NCBI RefSeq assembly: GCF_000331775.1
Contig: NZ_CAPJ01000443.1
Span: 1-7,134 of the forward strand
Source: Xanthomonas translucens pv. translucens DSM 18974
GTDB lineage: Bacteria > Pseudomonadota > Gammaproteobacteria > Xanthomonadales > Xanthomonadaceae
DNA length: 7,134 nt
Reading direction: 5' to 3'
The notes beneath the pieces were generated by a model that worked only from the letters and a program-made list of their open reading frames with translations, was not told where the DNA came from and ran no database searches. How positions within the stretch are numbered: the stretch's first letter is position 1; every line of letters begins with the position of its first letter. Positions 1 through 6,453 of this stretch are shown here, piece after piece. The translations under genes and the position numbers were made by a program.

Positions 1-2904
1 CGGCAGTTGCTGCAGGCGTTGCGCGGCGGGTTCGGCCCCGGCCGCGACGCTGCCGGGCATGCCCGCGGCCTGCTGCACCGCGGCCAGGTCCAGCGCCGCC
101 AGGCGGCCCCAGGCGAAGGCCTGCTGGTTCATCGCCACGGCAGCGCCGTTGAGTTCGATCGCGCGCATCAGCGCGGCGTACGACAGCGGCACCAGCCCCT
201 GTTGCCAGGCATAGCCGAGCATGAACAGGTTGCTGGCGATGGCGTCGCCGAGCAGCGCGGTGGCCAGTTGCGTGGCGTCGAGCAGCAACGGCTCGCGTCC
301 GCCCAGGGCCAGGCGCACGCCAGCGACGATGTCGGCAGCCGGGAACTGCATGTCCGGGTGCGTGGTGAAGCTGCCGGGCATCGCTTCGTAGGTGTTGAGC
401 ACCACCTGCGAGCGGTCGCCGCGCACCTTGGACAGCGCCCAGTAGTCGTTGACCACGACCATGTCGCAGCCCAGCACCAGGTCGGCCTCGCCGGCGGCGA
501 TGCGCACCGCGTGCAGATCCTCGGGCTGGCGCGCCAGGCGGATATGGGTGGTGACCGCGCCGCCCTTCTGCGCCAGCCCGGTCTGGTCGAGCACGCTGGC
601 GCCCTTGCCTTCCAGGTGTCCGGCCATGCCCAGCAGCGCGCCGATGGTGACCACGCCGGTGCCGCCGACGCCGGTGATCAGGATGTTCCAGGGCTGGCTC
701 AGGTCGCTGCGGAAGCTGGGCAGCGGCAGGTCCTGCAGCAGCGTGGCCGCGTCGGCCTTGCCGCCCTTGCGCAGCTGCCCGCCGTGCACGGTGACGAAGC
801 TGGGGCAGAAGCCGGAGACGCAGGAGTAATCCTTGTTGCAGCCGGACTGGTCGATCTGGCGCTTGCGCCCGAACTCGGTCTCCTTCGGCAGCACCGACAC
901 GCAGAAGCTCTTCTCGCCGCAATCGCCGCAGCCTTCGCAGACCAGCGAATTGACCAGCACGCGCTTGGCCGGATCGGGCAACTTGCCGCGCTTGCGCCGG
1001 CGCCGCTTCTCGGTGGCGCAGGTCTGGTCGTAGATCAGGATGCTGGTGCCCTTGACCTCGCGCAGGCGCTTTTGCACCGCGTCCAGCTCGCCGCGGTCGT
1101 GGAACTCGACGTCGCTGGGGAACAGTTCGCGGCGCCGCGTCCACTTGCCGATGTCGTCGCTGACCAGGGCGATGCTGTGCACGCCTTCGGCGCGCATCTG
1201 CCAGGCGATGTCGGGCACGCTGAGGCTGCCGTCCACCGGCTGCCCGCCTGTCATCGCCACCGCGTCGTTGTAGAGGATCTTATAGGTGATGTTGACGCCG
1301 GCGGCGATCGATTGCCGGATCGCCAGCGAACCGCTGTGGAAATAGGTGCCGTCACCCAGGTTCTGGAACACGTGCGGAGTGTCGGTGAACGGCGCCTGCC
1401 CGGCCCAGGTGACGCCTTCGCCGCCCATGTGGGTGAAGGTGTCGGTGGAGCGGTCCATCCACGTCACCATGTAGTGGCAGCCGATCCCGCCCAGCGCGCG
1501 CGAGCCTTCCGGCACCACCGTGGAGGTGTTGTGCGGGCAGCCGGAGCAGTAGTGCGGCACGCGCGGGAAATTGGCGCGCGGCAGGGCCATTTCCGCTTCC
1601 TTGGCCTCCATCCAGCGCAGCCGCTGCTCGATCGATTCGGTATTGAAGAAGCGCTGGATGCGCTTGCCGATCACCGCGGCGATGGTCGCCGGGGTCAGCT
1701 CGCCGGTGGACGGCAGGATCCACTCGCCGGCCTCGTCGTACTTGCCGACGATGCTCGGGCGCGGACCGGCGCTGGCCGGCCAGTTATAGAACTGCTCCTT
1801 CATCTGCCGTTCGATGAAGGCCTTCTTCTCCTCCACCACCACGATGTCGTCCAGGCCCTGCGCGAACGCGGCGATGCCGATCGGCTCCAGCGGCCAGGTC
1901 ATGCCGACCTTGTACACGCGGATGCCGATATCGCGGCAGGCGCGCGCGTCCAGGCCCAGGTATTCCAGCGCCTGCAGCACGTCCAGGTAGCTCTTGCCGG
2001 TGGTGACGATGCCCAGCCGCGCGTGCGGCGAATCCATCACCGTGCGATCCACGCCGTTGGCGCGGGCGAAGGCCTGCGCGGCGCGTACCGCGTAACGGTG
2101 CAGGCGCATCTCCTGGTCCAGCGGCGGATCCGGCCAGCGGATGTTGAGCCCGCCCGGCGGCAGTTCGAAATCCTCCGGCAGCACGATCTGCTGCGCGAAC
2201 GGATCCACCTCCACCGAGGCCGAGGATTCCACCGTCTCGGCGATGGTCTTGAAGCCGATCCAGCGCCCGGTGTAGCGGCTCATCGCCCAGCCGAGCAGGC
2301 CCAGATCGAGGATGTCCTGCACCCCGGCCGGATTGAGCACCGGCATCATCGCGCTGACGAATTCCTCTTCCGAGCCGTGCGGCAGGGTCGAACTGCGGCA
2401 GGCGTGGTCGTCGGCGGCCAGCGCCAGCACGCCGCCGTGGCGCCAGGTGCCGGCGGCGTTGGCGTGCTTGAACACGTCGCCGCAGCGGTCCACGCCCGGG
2501 CCCTTGCCGTACCACATCGCGTACACGCCATCCACGCGCGCGCCGGGGAACAGGTTGGTCTGCTGCGTGCCCCACACCATGGTCGCGCCCAGGTCCTCGT
2601 TGAGGCCGGGCTGGAACTTCACCCTGGCCGCGTCCAGGTGCTTGCGCGCGCGCCACAGTTCCAGGTCGAAGCCGCCCAGCGGACTGCCGCGGTAGCCGCT
2701 GACGAAGCCGCCGGTGTTCAGCCCGGCGGCACGGTCGCGCAGCTGCTGCATCAGCGGCAGGCGCACCAAGGCCTGCACCCCGGACAGGTAGATGCGGCCG
2801 TCTGTGCGGGTGTACTTGTGATCCAGCGTATAGCCGCCATCCACGCTGTCGGCGGCCGGTGCGGCGAGGGAAGACGGCAGACGCGGATCGGCAGTGCGGT
2901 TCAT
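1..2904 (-). CDS. Indolepyruvate/2-oxoacid ferredoxin oxidoreductase, fused form (C-terminus cut by window edge)
   Basis: This enzyme oxidatively decarboxylates aryl- or other 2-oxoacids (classically indolepyruvate from aromatic amino acid transamination) to acyl-CoA in the cytoplasm, passing electrons to ferredoxin. The frame is open for 968 codons from ATG 2904 to base 1; fused family members usually run to about 1,150-1,250 residues, so a C-terminal part lies outside. The visible order is: an N-terminal pyruvate-oxidoreductase-like region; a CSGCPHN motif (C453, C456); a TPP-binding motif GDG (517-519) with ND at 546-547; cysteine clusters C656-x2-C659-x2-C662-x5-C668 and C689-x5-C695-x4-C700, suited to two 4Fe-4S centres; and a gamma-type domain opening with GVGGTG (745-750). 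ATG 2904 is the first usable start after the upstream promoter-like site; no clear Shine-Dalgarno sequence precedes it. Family assignment is firm; the exact 2-oxoacid substrate is not readable from sequence. Confidence 0.93.
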   Translation of the reverse strand, partial: MNRTADPRLPSSLAAPAADSVDGGYTLDHKYTRTDGRIYLSGVQALVRLPLMQQLRDRAAGLNTGGFVSGYRGSPLGGFDLELWRARKHLDAARVKFQPGLNEDLGATMVWGTQQTNLFPGARVDGVYAMWYGKGPGVDRCGDVFKHANAAGTWRHGGVLALAADDHACRSSTLPHGSEEEFVSAMMPVLNPAGVQDILDLGLLGWAMSRYTGRWIGFKTIAETVESSASVEVDPFAQQIVLPEDFELPPGGLNIRWPDPPLDQEMRLHRYAVRAAQAFARANGVDRTVMDSPHARLGIVTTGKSYLDVLQALEYLGLDARACRDIGIRVYKVGMTWPLEPIGIAAFAQGLDDIVVVEEKKAFIERQMKEQFYNWPASAGPRPSIVGKYDEAGEWILPSTGELTPATIAAVIGKRIQRFFNTESIEQRLRWMEAKEAEMALPRANFPRVPHYCSGCPHNTSTVVPEGSRALGGIGCHYMVTWMDRSTDTFTHMGGEGVTWAGQAPFTDTPHVFQNLGDGTYFHSGSLAIRQSIAAGVNITYKILYNDAVAMTGGQPVDGSLSVPDIAWQMRAEGVHSIALVSDDIGKWTRRRELFPSDVEFHDRGELDAVQKRLREVKGTSILIYDQTCATEKRRRRKRGKLPDPAKRVLVNSLVCEGCGDCGEKSFCVSVLPKETEFGRKRQIDQSGCNKDYSCVSGFCPSFVTVHGGQLRKGGKADAATLLQDLPLPSFRSDLSQPWNILITGVGGTGVVTIGALLGMAGHLEGKGASVLDQTGLAQKGGAVTTHIRLARQPEDLHAVRIAAGEADLVLGCDMVVVNDYWALSKVRGDRSQVVLNTYEAMPGSFTTHPDMQFPAADIVAGVRLALGGREPLLLDATQLATALLGDAIASNLFMLGYAWQQGLVPLSYAALMRAIELNGAAVAMNQQAFAWGRLAALDLAAVQQAAGMPGSVAAGAEPAAQRLQQLP

Positions 2905-2963
2905 GGCGTGCCCGGAGATGGAAGGCTGGCGCGTGCGCGGCGCAGGCCAGGCACGATCCCCCG

Positions 2964-2991
2964 ATTGTATCAGCGGCATTTTGTGAGCCAG
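2964..2991 (-). promoter_or_regulatory. Putative extended -10 promoter for the oxidoreductase gene
   Basis: Read on the minus strand, TGATACAAT (2972-2964) is an extended -10 element: a TG one base before TACAAT, a 5/6 match to TATAAT. A weak -35, CTGGCT (2991-2986, 3/6 to TTGACA), lies 16 bp upstream. Transcription would start near 2957, leaving a leader of about 50 nt before ATG 2904. It stands out as the most AT-rich patch in this intergenic region. Assigned by eye. Confidence 0.45.
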
Positions 2992-3004
2992 CCCCTCGCC
3001 GCTG
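2971..3004. repeat. Inverted repeat between divergent genes, possible operator
   Basis: CAGCGGC (2971-2977) and GCCGCTG (2998-3004) form a perfect 7 bp inverted repeat with a 20 bp gap. The proximal arm abuts and partly overlaps the extended -10 of the minus-strand promoter, and the gap contains its -35 candidate. A regulator binding both arms could therefore control the oxidoreductase gene. In DNA this GC-rich a 7 bp palindrome can arise by chance, and no regulator gene is in the window. Confidence 0.25.
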
Positions 3005-3064
3005 GCGGCGGACGTGGTTAGGATGCGGACGGGGGAGGGGACCACCTCCAGGGAATTGTCAGCA

Positions 3065-3703
3065 GTGAATGCACATAGATACGCACTGGCCGCGATGCTG
3101 GCCTGGGTGGGCATGGCCGCGGTCGATGCGCACGCGCAGGCCTTGCCGGCGCCCAAGGAGTTCTATTTCGACAAGGACCGCAGCACTACGCGGCCGGTGG
3201 CGGCGATCGCCGGCAGCGGCGAGGCGCTGGTCGATCGTCTCGCCAGCACCGTGCAGCGCGATCCGAACGCGGTCGAGGCGCGCGCGCAGCTGGCGGCGAT
3301 CGCCATGGCCGGCGGGCGCCGCGCACTGGGCGAAGAGTTGTACCAGACGGCGTTGCACGCACTGAACGCCGGCGCGCCGCGTCGCCAGATCGAGTGGAAC
3401 TACGGCTGGGACCTGTTGCGCGCCGGTGATCCGGCGCGCGCGTTGGCGCAGTGGAGCGGCCTGGTCAACGGCCGCCCGGCCGCGCCGGACTGGCTGCCGC
3501 CGACGCTGGCGTTGGTGCTGTGGCGGCTGGACCGCAAGGACGAGGCGGTGAAGTGGTATGCCGCCGCGGTGCGTACCTGGCCGGACCAGTGGGGGGCCGG
3601 CGCCGACTTCGCCAAGCTGCTGCCGGCCTGGCGCGACGACGAACGCGCCACCCTGGCCGAGGTGCAGTCCGCCTGGCAGGCCAAGCCGCCCGCCTGGCCT
3701 TGA
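3065..3703 (+). CDS. Exported TPR-like protein of unknown function
   Basis: The protein is 212 residues from GTG 3065. This start is chosen because it gives a compact signal peptide: short basic N-terminus (H4, R5), hydrophobic core from about residue 7 to 20, and an AHA-QA type cleavage site near residue 24. AGGGAA at 3050-3055 is a usable ribosome site. In-frame ATGs at 3014 and 3023 would add a charged tail ahead of the signal and are less likely. The mature part is helical and alanine/arginine/tryptophan-rich. Residues about 109-176 resemble two tetratricopeptide repeats (NYGWDLLRAGDPARALAQW, then a segment with LALVLWRLDRKDEAVKWYAAA), a fold that usually mediates protein-protein contacts. 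It probably acts in the periplasm. It is divergent from the oxidoreductase gene, so shared regulation is possible but a shared pathway is not shown. A TAGGAT at 3019-3024 could be its -10 element. No specific function is recognised. Confidence 0.8.
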   Translation: MNAHRYALAAMLAWVGMAAVDAHAQALPAPKEFYFDKDRSTTRPVAAIAGSGEALVDRLASTVQRDPNAVEARAQLAAIAMAGGRRALGEELYQTALHALNAGAPRRQIEWNYGWDLLRAGDPARALAQWSGLVNGRPAAPDWLPPTLALVLWRLDRKDEAVKWYAAAVRTWPDQWGAGADFAKLLPAWRDDERATLAEVQSAWQAKPPAWP

Positions 3704-3829
3704 GCTGCGCTTGCATCCGCGCCGCGGCCTGAGTCGCCGCCACCGCAGCTGGCGATGGCGCGGCTGGGCCACTGCAGCAGGGTCTTCGGCCCCGATGCTG
3801 TGCGCGGTCGTCAATTGCAGCGCTGCGTT

Positions 3830-3853
3830 CGTCGCGACTGAAGTCGCTCCCAC
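3830..3853 (-). repeat. REP-like hairpin repeat, copy A (variant stem)
   Basis: On the minus strand it begins GTGGGAGC and contains the hairpin GCGACT-TC-AGTCGC, ending GCGACG. It is the same element as copies B and C, but the terminal tetranucleotide is GTGG rather than GTAG, and the stem has changed on both sides (GCGAC/GTCGC instead of GCGGC/GCCGC), so pairing is kept. Similarity to copy C continues for about 12 bases past the hairpin. Confidence 0.8.
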
Positions 3854-3884
3854 AGGGGCCTGCGGGAAGCCGGCTGGGTGCACT

Positions 3885-3907
3885 GTAGGAGCGGCTTCAG
3901 CCGCGAC
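3885..3907 (+). repeat. REP-like hairpin repeat, copy B
   Basis: On the plus strand it begins GTAGGAGC, followed by the hairpin GCGGCT-TC-AGCCGC and then GAC. A GTAG end followed by a short GC-rich hairpin is the hallmark of the REP elements mobilised by RAYT-type transposases; SMAG repeats of Stenotrophomonas are the known relatives. It is head-to-head with copy A and tail-to-tail with copy C. Confidence 0.85.
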
Positions 3908-3941
3908 AGTCTCCGTCGCCGTCAGGCCCGCCGCTTCGTCC

Positions 3942-3964
3942 GTCGCGGCTCAAGCCGCTCCTAC
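3942..3964 (-). repeat. REP-like hairpin repeat, copy C
   Basis: On the minus strand it matches copy B at 22 of 23 positions. The single difference is in the loop (TTGA for TTCA), so the stem is intact. Copies B and C are inverted with 34 bp between them and could fold together into one long hairpin of about 23 bp, an arrangement like a bacterial interspersed mosaic element (BIME). Confidence 0.85.
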
Positions 3965-4095
3965 AAGAGCCCCGACGCGCGAACGCTGCATGCGTAAGCG
4001 CCGCTGCGCCGCGCGCCGCGGTGCATCTGATCGACCGGCCTGCCGGCACGCGCATGCGATGATGCCGACGTACCCGCCAGATTCCCGTTGTGCCG

Positions 4096-5010
4096 ATGGC
4101 TTTCGACGCGTTCGCCCTGATCCTGGCCATGTTGGCGCTCGGCAAGCTGTTCGCGCGCCTGCGCGCGCTGCCGCTCAACACCACCGATGTGCTCAACCGC
4201 GTGGTGCTGTACCTGTGCCTGCCGGCCTCGGTGCTGATCTACGTGCCGCGCCTGCAGTTGAACCTGTCCCTGCTCGGGCTGATGCTGACCCCGTGGCTGC
4301 TGGCCGGTGTCACCGTGCTGGCGGTGCTGGCGCTGCGCCTGCCGCTGCGCCTGCGCCGCGAGGAGCACGCAGCGCTGCTGCTGTGCGTGGGCCTGAGCAA
4401 TTCCAGCTTCATCGGCTATCCGATGGTGCGTGCGCTGCTCGGCGAGGCGGCGCTGCCGTATGCGGTGGTCTACGACCAGTTCGGCACCTTCGTGCTGCTG
4501 TCCAGCTTCGGCCTGTACGTGCTGGCCCGCTACAGCGGCGAGACGCCGCCGACGCCGCGGCAGACGCTGCTGCGCATGGCCCGGTTCCCGCCGCTGTGGG
4601 CGCTGGCGTTCGCGCTGACGCTGATGCCCAAGCAGCCGCCGGCATGGATTGCCTCGGGCCTGCAGCACCTGGCCGATGCGATGTTGCCGCTGGTGATGCT
4701 GGCCGTCGGCTTCTCGATCCAACTGCGGCTGCCGCGCGAGGAACTGAAGCCGCTCGCCGCCGGCTTGCTGCTGAAGCTGCTGCTGTTGCCGGCGCTGGCC
4801 TGGCCGCTGTCGTGGGCGCTAGGCCTGCGCGGGCAGCTGCTGCAGGCCAACGTGCTCGAATCGGCGATGCCGACGATGATCACCGCCGCCGCGCTGGCCA
4901 TCTCGCACCGGCTGGCGCCGCGGCTGGCGGCGGCGCTGGTCGGCTACGGCATCCTGCTGTCGCTGGTCACCTTGCCGGCCTGGGCGTGGCTGCTGGGGGC
5001 GCTTCCGTAA
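4096..5010 (+). CDS. AEC (auxin efflux carrier) family transporter
   Basis: This is an inner-membrane permease of the auxin efflux carrier family, whose bacterial members move small organic anions such as malonate or malate; the substrate here is unknown. The 304 residues fit the usual bacterial length of about 300-320. Hydrophobic segments of roughly 15-25 residues run through the chain, consistent with about ten helices in two halves: around residues 5-20, 35-50, 60-80, 93-115 and 120-146, then 163-178, 191-210, 220-243, 250-270 and 278-302. A polar arginine-containing loop (about 147-160) separates the halves. Two broken-helix motifs typical of the family are visible: NSSFIGYP at 102-109 and ESAMPTM at 255-261. 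ATG 4096 is preferred; GTG 4090 in the same frame is possible and adds two residues. A stop at 4060-4062 excludes longer versions. No good Shine-Dalgarno sequence precedes it. It appears to be transcribed alone, with the repeat cluster upstream. Confidence 0.9.
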   Translation: MAFDAFALILAMLALGKLFARLRALPLNTTDVLNRVVLYLCLPASVLIYVPRLQLNLSLLGLMLTPWLLAGVTVLAVLALRLPLRLRREEHAALLLCVGLSNSSFIGYPMVRALLGEAALPYAVVYDQFGTFVLLSSFGLYVLARYSGETPPTPRQTLLRMARFPPLWALAFALTLMPKQPPAWIASGLQHLADAMLPLVMLAVGFSIQLRLPREELKPLAAGLLLKLLLLPALAWPLSWALGLRGQLLQANVLESAMPTMITAAALAISHRLAPRLAAALVGYGILLSLVTLPAWAWLLGALP

Positions 5011-5075
5011 GCAAGGGGTGCAAGCGCGGCCGGGGCGTTACCGGCAATGCCAGGTCGGGATGGAATCCCTCCTGC

Positions 5076-5098
5076 AAAAACGCGGCTCCTCAATCCGC
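5076..5098 (-). terminator. Weak intrinsic terminator candidate after the minus-strand remnant
   Basis: Read on the minus strand, a 4 bp stem GCGG/CCGC (5098-5095 with 5085-5082) encloses a 9 nt loop, followed after one G by TTTTT (5080-5076). It overlaps the stop codon of the remnant ending at 5090, which is where a terminator would be expected if that tail was once a real gene. The stem is very short, so efficiency would be low. Confidence 0.3.
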
Positions 5099-5205
5099 CG
5101 GCACCGTACGCTCGCGCGCCCATTCGCGCATCGCCTGCACCTGTTCGGCCATCATGACCGACAGCGGCCGCGTGCCGCGCGTTCCTGCAGCGGCAGCTCG
5201 CTCAT
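5090..5205 (-). pseudogene. Frameshifted tail of an unidentified minus-strand gene
   Basis: Two minus-strand reading frames with coding-like codon choice join end to end. Frame one runs from ATG 5205 ([13 protein letters not shown]) and loses coding character after the glycine at 5167-5169, stopping at 5152. Frame two picks up at the same point ([18 protein letters not shown], then ERTVPAD) and ends with TGA 5092-5090. Restoring one base in the GGCCG run near 5167 would give one protein of about 40 residues from ATG 5205. Third positions are mostly G or C in both parts. Frame one also looks coding upstream to about 5241 (including WRTNGNGSP), so the original may have been longer and lost its N-terminal part. 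I do not recognise the family. It could be a decayed gene, a sequencing error in a small intact gene, or chance. Confidence 0.35.
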
Positions 5206-5329
5206 GGGCGAGCCGTTGCCGTTGGTCCGCCACGATAGCAACGCGCCGGCCCGCCCGCCACGCGTTGACTATCGGCCAACGTGGGGCCGGTGTACGCTGC
5301 GGCCTCTTCTTTCCGGAAGCGAGGCGCGC

Positions 5330-5962
5330 ATGAAGACGATCCTGGTGGCCGGCTCCAAGGGCGGCGTGGGCAAGACCACCATTGCCACGCACCTGGCTGC
5401 GTACTACGCGCTGGCCGGCAAACGGACGGTGCTGGCCGATGCCGATCCGCAGGGCTCCTCGACCCGCTGGGCCGAGCGACGCGCCGGCCTGGACAGCGCG
5501 GTGCTGCCGATCGACGCCAGCCGCAAACGCAATTGGCGCGCGGCGCTGCCGGACGACACCCAGCGGGTGATCATCGACGGCGCCGCCGGCGCCATGGCCG
5601 AGGATCTGTCCCAGTTCCTGGACGAGGCCGATGCGGTGGTGGTGCCGGTGATGCCGTCGGCGCTGGACATCGAGGCCACCGTCGGCTTCCTCAACACCCT
5701 GGCCAAGGTGCCGCGGGTGCACCAGCGCAAGTTGCCGGTGGGGTTGGTGATCAACCGCAGCAAGCCGTGGACCCACGCCGCGCAACAGGCGCTGGAAATG
5801 CTCGGCGGCTGGCCGTATCCGCTGCTGGCGCAGCTGCGCGACAGCCAGGCCTATGTAGTGCTGGTCGGCCTCGGCCGCAGCCTGTTCGACTACCGTTCTG
5901 CCCAGGTGCGCGATCACCAGCAGGACTGGGAACCCTTGCTCAAGTGGCTCAAGAAGGCCTGA
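5330..5962 (+). CDS. Small ParA-family (MinD/ParA) ATPase without ParB partner
   Basis: This P-loop ATPase of the ParA group uses ATP-dependent dimerisation and non-specific DNA binding to position a cargo on the nucleoid. The 210 residues match the short ParA class lacking an N-terminal helix-turn-helix. Visible motifs are the deviant Walker A KGGVGKT (10-16, signature lysine K10 and K15), the A' motif DADPQGS (37-43), a Walker B strand VIIDGAAG (80-87, D83), the [11 protein letters not shown] segment (103-113) and a C-terminal GLGRSLFD (180-187) typical of ParA. The D-G-A-A-G sequence replaces the usual D-T-P-P/A-G, a modest oddity. GAGG at 5321-5324 lies 5 nt before ATG 5330, supporting the start; the open frame upstream to 5018 is not coding-like. 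No parB, parS-like cluster, plasmid or conjugation gene is visible, so it is an orphan whose cargo is unknown. It is first in a four-gene run, 2 bp ahead of the phosphatase gene. Confidence 0.92.
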   Translation: MKTILVAGSKGGVGKTTIATHLAAYYALAGKRTVLADADPQGSSTRWAERRAGLDSAVLPIDASRKRNWRAALPDDTQRVIIDGAAGAMAEDLSQFLDEADAVVVPVMPSALDIEATVGFLNTLAKVPRVHQRKLPVGLVINRSKPWTHAAQQALEMLGGWPYPLLAQLRDSQAYVVLVGLGRSLFDYRSAQVRDHQQDWEPLLKWLKKA

Positions 5963-5964
5963 CC

Positions 5965-6453
5965 ATGACCATCGCCCTGCGTGAAGTGATCCTGCTGCGC
6001 CATGCCCATGCCGAACCGGCCGATACCGGCCAGGCAGATGTCGACCGGCCGCTGTCGCCGCACGGCCTGGCCGAGGCCGAAGCCGCCGGGCGCTGGCTGC
6101 TGGAGCAGCGGCTGGTGCCCGACCGGGTGCTGTGCTCGCCGGCGCGGCGCGCGCGCGAAACCCTGGAAGCGGTGCTGGAGCTGACCGGCTATGTCGAGCA
6201 GTGCCTGGAGCCACGGGCCTACGAGGCCACCTCCGGCACCTTGGCCGCGCTGCTGGACGAACACCGCGACGTCGAGCGGCTGCTGCTGGTCGGCCACAAC
6301 CCCGGCCTGGAACAGCTGGCGGCGCTGATGCACAGCGGCCAGTCCGGCGACTACCGCGGCATGCCCACCGCCAGCGTGGTGGTGTTGACGGTGCCGCAGG
6401 ATGCGGCGATCGAACCGGGCGTGGCGCGGTTGACCGCATTCTGGTGGCCCTGA
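5965..6453 (+). CDS. SixA-like phosphohistidine phosphatase (histidine phosphatase superfamily)
   Basis: This cytoplasmic phosphatase belongs to the phosphoglycerate-mutase-like branch. Its closest known type, E. coli SixA (161 residues), removes phosphate from phosphohistidine on signalling or PTS-Ntr proteins. The 162 residues match that length. Catalytic features are visible: LLRHAHA near the N-terminus with R12 and the phospho-accepting H13, CSPARRARET (57-66) providing the second conserved arginine (R62), and VGHNPGLEQL with H111. A single domain is present, with no signal peptide. AGAAGG at 5952-5957 lies 7 nt before ATG 5965, inside the end of the ParA-like gene, so the two are very likely co-translated. 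The target phosphoprotein is unknown, and no PTS or histidine kinase gene is in the window. General small-molecule phosphatase activity cannot be excluded. Confidence 0.9.
   Translation: MTIALREVILLRHAHAEPADTGQADVDRPLSPHGLAEAEAAGRWLLEQRLVPDRVLCSPARRARETLEAVLELTGYVEQCLEPRAYEATSGTLAALLDEHRDVERLLLVGHNPGLEQLAALMHSGQSGDYRGMPTASVVVLTVPQDAAIEPGVARLTAFWWP

Larger units (their letters stand above)
3704..4095. other. Intergenic region with REP-like repeats, no gene seen
   Basis: The 392 bases between the TPR-like gene and the transporter gene hold no convincing open frame. Bases 3704-3829 show no clear feature. Bases 3830-3964 carry three copies of a hairpin repeat, listed separately. Bases 3965-4095 form the leader of the transporter gene, where I see neither a strong promoter nor a good Shine-Dalgarno sequence. 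No intrinsic terminator with a T-run was found after the TPR-like gene; the repeat hairpins may limit read-through. Confidence 0.7.
5011..5329. other. Intergenic region: hairpin, gene remnant and leader of the parA-like operon
   Basis: No intact gene fits here. From left to right it holds an imperfect hairpin at 5051-5074 (CAGG/CCTG outer stem and GGGAT/ATCCC inner stem around a GGA loop, with no T-run on the plus strand), a terminator-like hairpin and gene tail on the minus strand (listed separately), and the leader of the plus-strand operon. TTGACT at 5265-5270 resembles a -35 box, but the nearest -10-like TACGCT (5293-5298) is 22 bp away, too far for a normal promoter. The operon promoter therefore remains unassigned. 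Confidence 0.55.

Noticed and set aside
7..3021. A plus-strand open frame of about 1,000 codons antisense to the oxidoreductase gene
   Set aside because: It is the mirror of a real GC-rich gene: minus-strand codons ending in G/C remove most stops on the opposite strand. The translation is low-complexity (rich in H, R, A, G, Q) with no recognisable domain, while the minus strand reads as a coherent enzyme with motifs in order.
3830..3964. CRISPR-like array
   Set aside because: There are only three copies, in alternating orientation, with unequal gaps (31 and 34 bp) and an internal hairpin carrying GTAG ends. This is a REP/BIME pattern, not a direct-repeat array with spacers.
5051..5074. Hairpin after the AEC transporter gene as an intrinsic terminator
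   Set aside because: The stem (GGGAT/ATCCC with an outer CAGG/CCTG) is reasonable, but on the plus strand it is followed by CAAAAAC, not a T-run, so it is not a standard terminator for that gene.
5265..5298. Sigma-70 promoter for the parA-like operon (TTGACT and TACGCT)
   Set aside because: The spacer is 22 bp against the usual 16-18 bp, so the two boxes do not form a credible pair.
5018..5329. An N-terminal extension of the ParA-like protein in the same frame
   Set aside because: The extension is not coding-like, would bury a good ribosome site at 5321-5324, and ParA proteins of this class start directly at the first strand before Walker A.
3558..5333. A plus-strand open frame of 591 codons spanning the repeats and the transporter gene
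   Set aside because: It crosses the non-coding repeat region, overlaps the AEC transporter in another frame, and has the R/A/P-rich composition of an out-of-frame reading. The transporter frame has real membrane helices and family motifs.
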